Part shown: piece after piece, positions 61,871 through 64,000 of the stretch
Layout: each line of letters opens with the position of its first letter
How positions within the stretch are numbered: the first letter of the stretch is position 1
Source of the DNA: Fen-1273 sp963837815
GTDB lineage: Bacteria > Bacteroidota > Ignavibacteria > UBA10030 > UBA6906
Direction of reading: 5' to 3'
Assembly (NCBI GenBank): GCA_963837815.1
Contig: CAWIOS010000013.1
Location: 1-64,000, forward strand
Length of the DNA: 64,000 nt
Program-made: the position numbers and the translations under genes
Notes under the pieces: model-generated
What the model was told of the DNA's origin: nothing
Seen by the model: only the letters and a program-made list of their open reading frames with translations
The model's database searches: none

Positions 61871-62296
61871 CTACTCTTCTTTCGCTGATTCTGATTTTCT
61901 ATCCCCTCGTTTCTTTCTCCCAATCCCTGCCGCTACAATCAAACCAATAATGCTGAAGAAGAACCCGATGTAAAACCAATGGGACATATCATATCCTTTT
62001 GAGCGACCCAGCCAACCCGCAGCAGCTCCACAAATGAGAGCCGATGCGAACAATATATTAATCACAATACTTGTAATCTCTTGTGCCATAATTTCCTGCC
62101 GAGAAACTGTGTACCCGTGAAGTTTTTCTTTCGGTGGATTTAAGAAAGGAGAAAGATCCAGGTACAGCATGAAAACGATTGACAGAAATGTCACAGCTAC
62201 CACACCCCAGTCCACATCTGTCCTCCTCTTTCTCAGTTCTTTCTTTTCCTTGTCAGACAGGCTATTCCACCAAGCGTCGTGAGATTCTATTTCCAT
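61871..62296 (-). CDS. Small membrane protein with three helices
   Basis: 141 residues, start ATG at 62296 behind GGAGGACGT. Charged N-terminus (SLSDKEKKELRKRRTDVDW) then hydrophobic helices VVAVTFLSIVFMLYLDL, ITSIVINILFASALICGAAA and WFYIGFFFSIIGLIVAAGIG, and a charged C-terminus. Cellular rather than phage-like in composition. No family recognised. About 230 bp of non-coding DNA separates it from the tRNA terminator. Confidence 0.65.
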   Translation of the reverse strand: MEIESHDAWWNSLSDKEKKELRKRRTDVDWGVVAVTFLSIVFMLYLDLSPFLNPPKEKLHGYTVSRQEIMAQEITSIVINILFASALICGAAAGWLGRSKGYDMSHWFYIGFFFSIIGLIVAAGIGRKKRGDRKSESAKEE

Positions 62297-62326
62297 ACGT
62301 CCTCCATCGTGTGAAGGAGTGTAGGT

Positions 62327-62363
62327 AAAAAAAATCCCCCACGCAAGTCTCTGCGTGAGGGAT
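62327..62363 (-). terminator. Intrinsic terminator of the 62386-62754 gene
   Basis: Read on the - strand: ATCCCTCACGCA, a short loop, TGCGTGGGGGAT, then eight T. It ends the lipoprotein transcript. Confidence 0.85.
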
Positions 62364-62385
62364 CAAATTGCAAGAGTAACTTGAC

Positions 62386-62754
62386 CTATTTTACAATGTC
62401 CCCCTCAACCGTGAGGGTGAACGGATTGTAAAGCTCGAATGTGATGAGGTTCAGAAGTCCATTGACGAATGTCATTTGATACGTGATCTTGACATTCACT
62501 GCGGCGGTTCCACCTTTCAGCTTCACCTGATTCGCGATCATCTTGGAGATGTCGGGGTCACTTGCATTTACCAGCCCATCAATGAAATGATGAATCCACA
62601 TTGAGTGCTCAAAATGCCCAATGACACTCTGATTGCTTGCGTTGGAAAGCTGTACTGGAACATCGGTAGGGCTATTGACTGTTTCAAGTGTGTAGCATGC
62701 TGGAAGAACTAGAATCACAGCAACGAGAAGGAGCGCGAGGGTGAGGCTTCTCAT
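62386..62754 (-). CDS. Lipoprotein, unknown function
   Basis: 122 residues from ATG 62754, behind GGAGGTTCAT (the frame extends upstream to 62916 but this start fits signal and ribosome site). Signal and lipobox: RSLTLALLLVAVILVLPAC. Mature part has strands VNVKITYQMTFVNGLLNLIT and FELYNPFTLTVEGDIVK, like Bor/TraT-sized small lipoproteins, but I cannot name a family. Next to another lipoprotein gene in the same direction. Confidence 0.7.
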   Translation of the reverse strand: MRSLTLALLLVAVILVLPACYTLETVNSPTDVPVQLSNASNQSVIGHFEHSMWIHHFIDGLVNASDPDISKMIANQVKLKGGTAAVNVKITYQMTFVNGLLNLITFELYNPFTLTVEGDIVK

Positions 62755-62863
62755 ATGAACCTCCGTGGATAGTGGAATTGTACGCGAATCATGGCGGAAT
62801 CCAAGCCAAGAGTCAACCGCAAGGACAAACATCACAGCAATCGTCAGTTCTTCACCTATGATC

Positions 62864-63307
62864 TCAATTCGAACCAATTTGGCCTTGAATGCTGTCAAAG
62901 ATTGCATTGAACGCATCCACGGCCTGCCCCTCAGTCATTGTCGCCTCTTGGTACGTGCCGAACATGCCTTGACTCTGAGCTGAGACTGTTAGAACGACTC
63001 GCGTCCCCTTCCCGTCGGCAGTCTCCTTTAGACCGAAATTGATCTTCGCGCGTTTGTTCCCAGTAAAGAACTTCGATACTCCAGAGTTTTCCTTCCAGTC
63101 CGTGTTGACGATGCCGAGGTCCTTGTCGGCCATAATGATGGCAAAAGATCTCTCATTGCAGTAACCAACAACTGCCTTGAACACTGTCTTATAGTCGGCA
63201 TTGAAGACCCGAGTTCGTTTATTAACGTCAATGCTCTGCATTGTCGAGCATCCTACAAATGCAAGCAGGATTACCATGACCCATCGGAAAGCGAGATATT
63301 GTCTCAT
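62864..63307 (-). CDS. Lipoprotein, unknown function
   Basis: 147 residues from ATG 63307 behind GAAAGGAAAACCG. Signal peptide with lipobox (FRWVMVILLAFVGC, Cys20). Mature domain: YKTVFKAVVGYCNERSFAII, DLGIVNTDWKENSG, KINFGLKETADGKGTRVVLT, an alpha/beta pattern like BamC/DUF-type envelope lipoproteins that adopt a TBP-like fold. Likely outer-membrane or periplasmic location. Confidence 0.7.
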   Translation of the reverse strand: MRQYLAFRWVMVILLAFVGCSTMQSIDVNKRTRVFNADYKTVFKAVVGYCNERSFAIIMADKDLGIVNTDWKENSGVSKFFTGNKRAKINFGLKETADGKGTRVVLTVSAQSQGMFGTYQEATMTEGQAVDAFNAIFDSIQGQIGSN

Positions 63308-63721
63308 TCGGTTTTCCTTTCAGTCCGTTGATGGGGCGGACGATGGTGGGTTGGGAGGGGAAAGAGCAGTGGGGCGCGCTGGATGATAGCTAAAAGTGAT
63401 CCCCCAAGCAAGCTTGTGAATTACCCAAGTCGTGTTGCCTACTTAGGGTGGTCGGGAGGATCACGGCGTCGTCAAACGGCTTAGAGTGGGGCAATTGACA
63501 GTATTTGTATGCCCTGGGTTGGACTATGACGGTTGGCCTTGATTGATGATGCCCAAGGCGATACCTTTCGCTGAGGAGGCCCTACAATTTGGCTTCCCTA
63601 ACAAATCTGTGTTCAAGGAACACTGAGGTTTCCTGAGGATCATCAATTCGAAACCCGTTAAGCCAGAACATGAGTGCAACAACGCGAGGTGAATCTTGGT
63701 AATGCATAATTGGAGACGATC
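63308..63721. other. Divergent intergenic region, nothing assigned
   Basis: About 410 bp between two divergent genes. It must hold promoters for both, but no -35/-10 pair is convincing: a TTGACA near 63,497 lacks a well-spaced -10. A low-quality - strand frame covers 63,524-63,868 but overlaps the better + gene. No RNA gene or repeat seen. Confidence 0.4.
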
Positions 63722-64000
63722 ATGGACATGGAAATCGTAAAGCCAGAGATAATCAGTCTCAAACAACATCCGCAGATAACCGAGAAATGGCTTCAAGACA
63801 AAATCGAGGACGACCCTTCGATATTGGGTCTCGGAGACCTCACCGTCTACAAAAGGGAGCGGAAACAATCCACTGGGGGCAGGATAGATCTTCTTCTACT
63901 TGACACTGAGACCCAAACGATGTATGAAACGGAAATAATGCTCGGCACTTTGGACGAAAGTCACATCATTCGAGCGATCGAATATTGGGATATCGAGCGA
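63722..64000 (+). CDS. Putative PD-(D/E)XK-type nuclease, N-terminal part
   Basis: ATG 63722 behind TTGGAGACGATC; the gene runs off the window end (93 residues seen). IITEKW-like start, DDPSILGLGDLTVYKRERKQ, then GGRIDLLLLDTETQTMYETE and MLGTLDESHIIRAIEYWDIE. The GGRIDLLL...YETEIMLG arrangement has the D...E-x-E spacing of PD-(D/E)XK/DUF91-type nucleases, and the DESHII-IEYWD block is familiar from uncharacterised bacterial proteins of this sort. Could be a repair or defence nuclease. Confidence 0.6.
   Translation, partial: MDMEIVKPEIISLKQHPQITEKWLQDKIEDDPSILGLGDLTVYKRERKQSTGGRIDLLLLDTETQTMYETEIMLGTLDESHIIRAIEYWDIER

Overview
The window is dominated by one contractile-tailed (myovirus-type) phage or prophage, about 1.95-61.4 kb, roughly 60% GC by eye. 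It is flanked by DNA of different composition. Positions 1 to about 735 are very GC-rich and carry an OsmC-type gene broken by frameshifts. About 740-1950 and 61.6-64.0 kb are visibly poorer in GC (mid-40s %) and carry cellular genes: a secreted LamG-domain protein, a small membrane protein, two lipoproteins and the start of a putative nuclease gene. Lipoproteins and a secreted lectin-like protein fit a Gram-negative-type host, but no gene here identifies a genus. The right phage edge abuts the 3' half of a tRNA-Asp gene (61561-61608) with its terminator, the usual footprint of an integrase attachment site. No integrase, repressor, replication gene or terminase is visible, and the left edge shows no matching tRNA copy. 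The left end is therefore probably rearranged, deleted or mis-joined.

Phage layout. 1.98-4.2 kb: small DNA-binding-type genes, a 35-bp-period repeat array, a strong sigma70-like promoter and a structured leader. 4.25-13.4 kb: portal, lytic transglycosylase, a run of tiny overlapping genes (Cys-rich, membrane, lipoprotein with HExxH), MuF-type minor head protein, metallophosphoesterase, HAD nucleotidase and a dGTP-diphosphohydrolase-like protein. 13.4-27.9 kb: three giant multidomain polyvalent proteins (DdrB-ParB plus zeta kinase; ADP-ribosyltransferase-like plus ParB; ParB plus adenine methylase plus SNF2 helicase), a class known to be injected with phage DNA to blunt host defence. 28.4-34.6 kb: prohead protease/scaffold, major capsid protein with an Ig/FN3-like insert, head-completion proteins. 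34.6-49.5 kb: neck, sheath, tube, chaperones, tape measure, hub and baseplate including LysM/gp25-like, J-like and I-like proteins. 49.5-60.2 kb: an appendage protein and a giant tail fibre. 60.2-61.4 kb: a late promoter, a small gene and an M15-type endolysin.

Almost all phage genes are on the + strand, tightly packed with ATGA/GTGA overlaps and rich AAGGGGGG-type ribosome sites. Dozens of single-base frame breaks interrupt otherwise well-conserved proteins, often in G/C homopolymers. I read most of these as sequence errors rather than gene decay and give whole-gene coordinates across them. The most rewarding observations are the polyvalent-protein block with a candidate partner peptide beside the zeta domain, a recurring tag-like segment in those proteins, and a shared motif linking the scaffold/protease and capsid that looks like a maturation cleavage signal.
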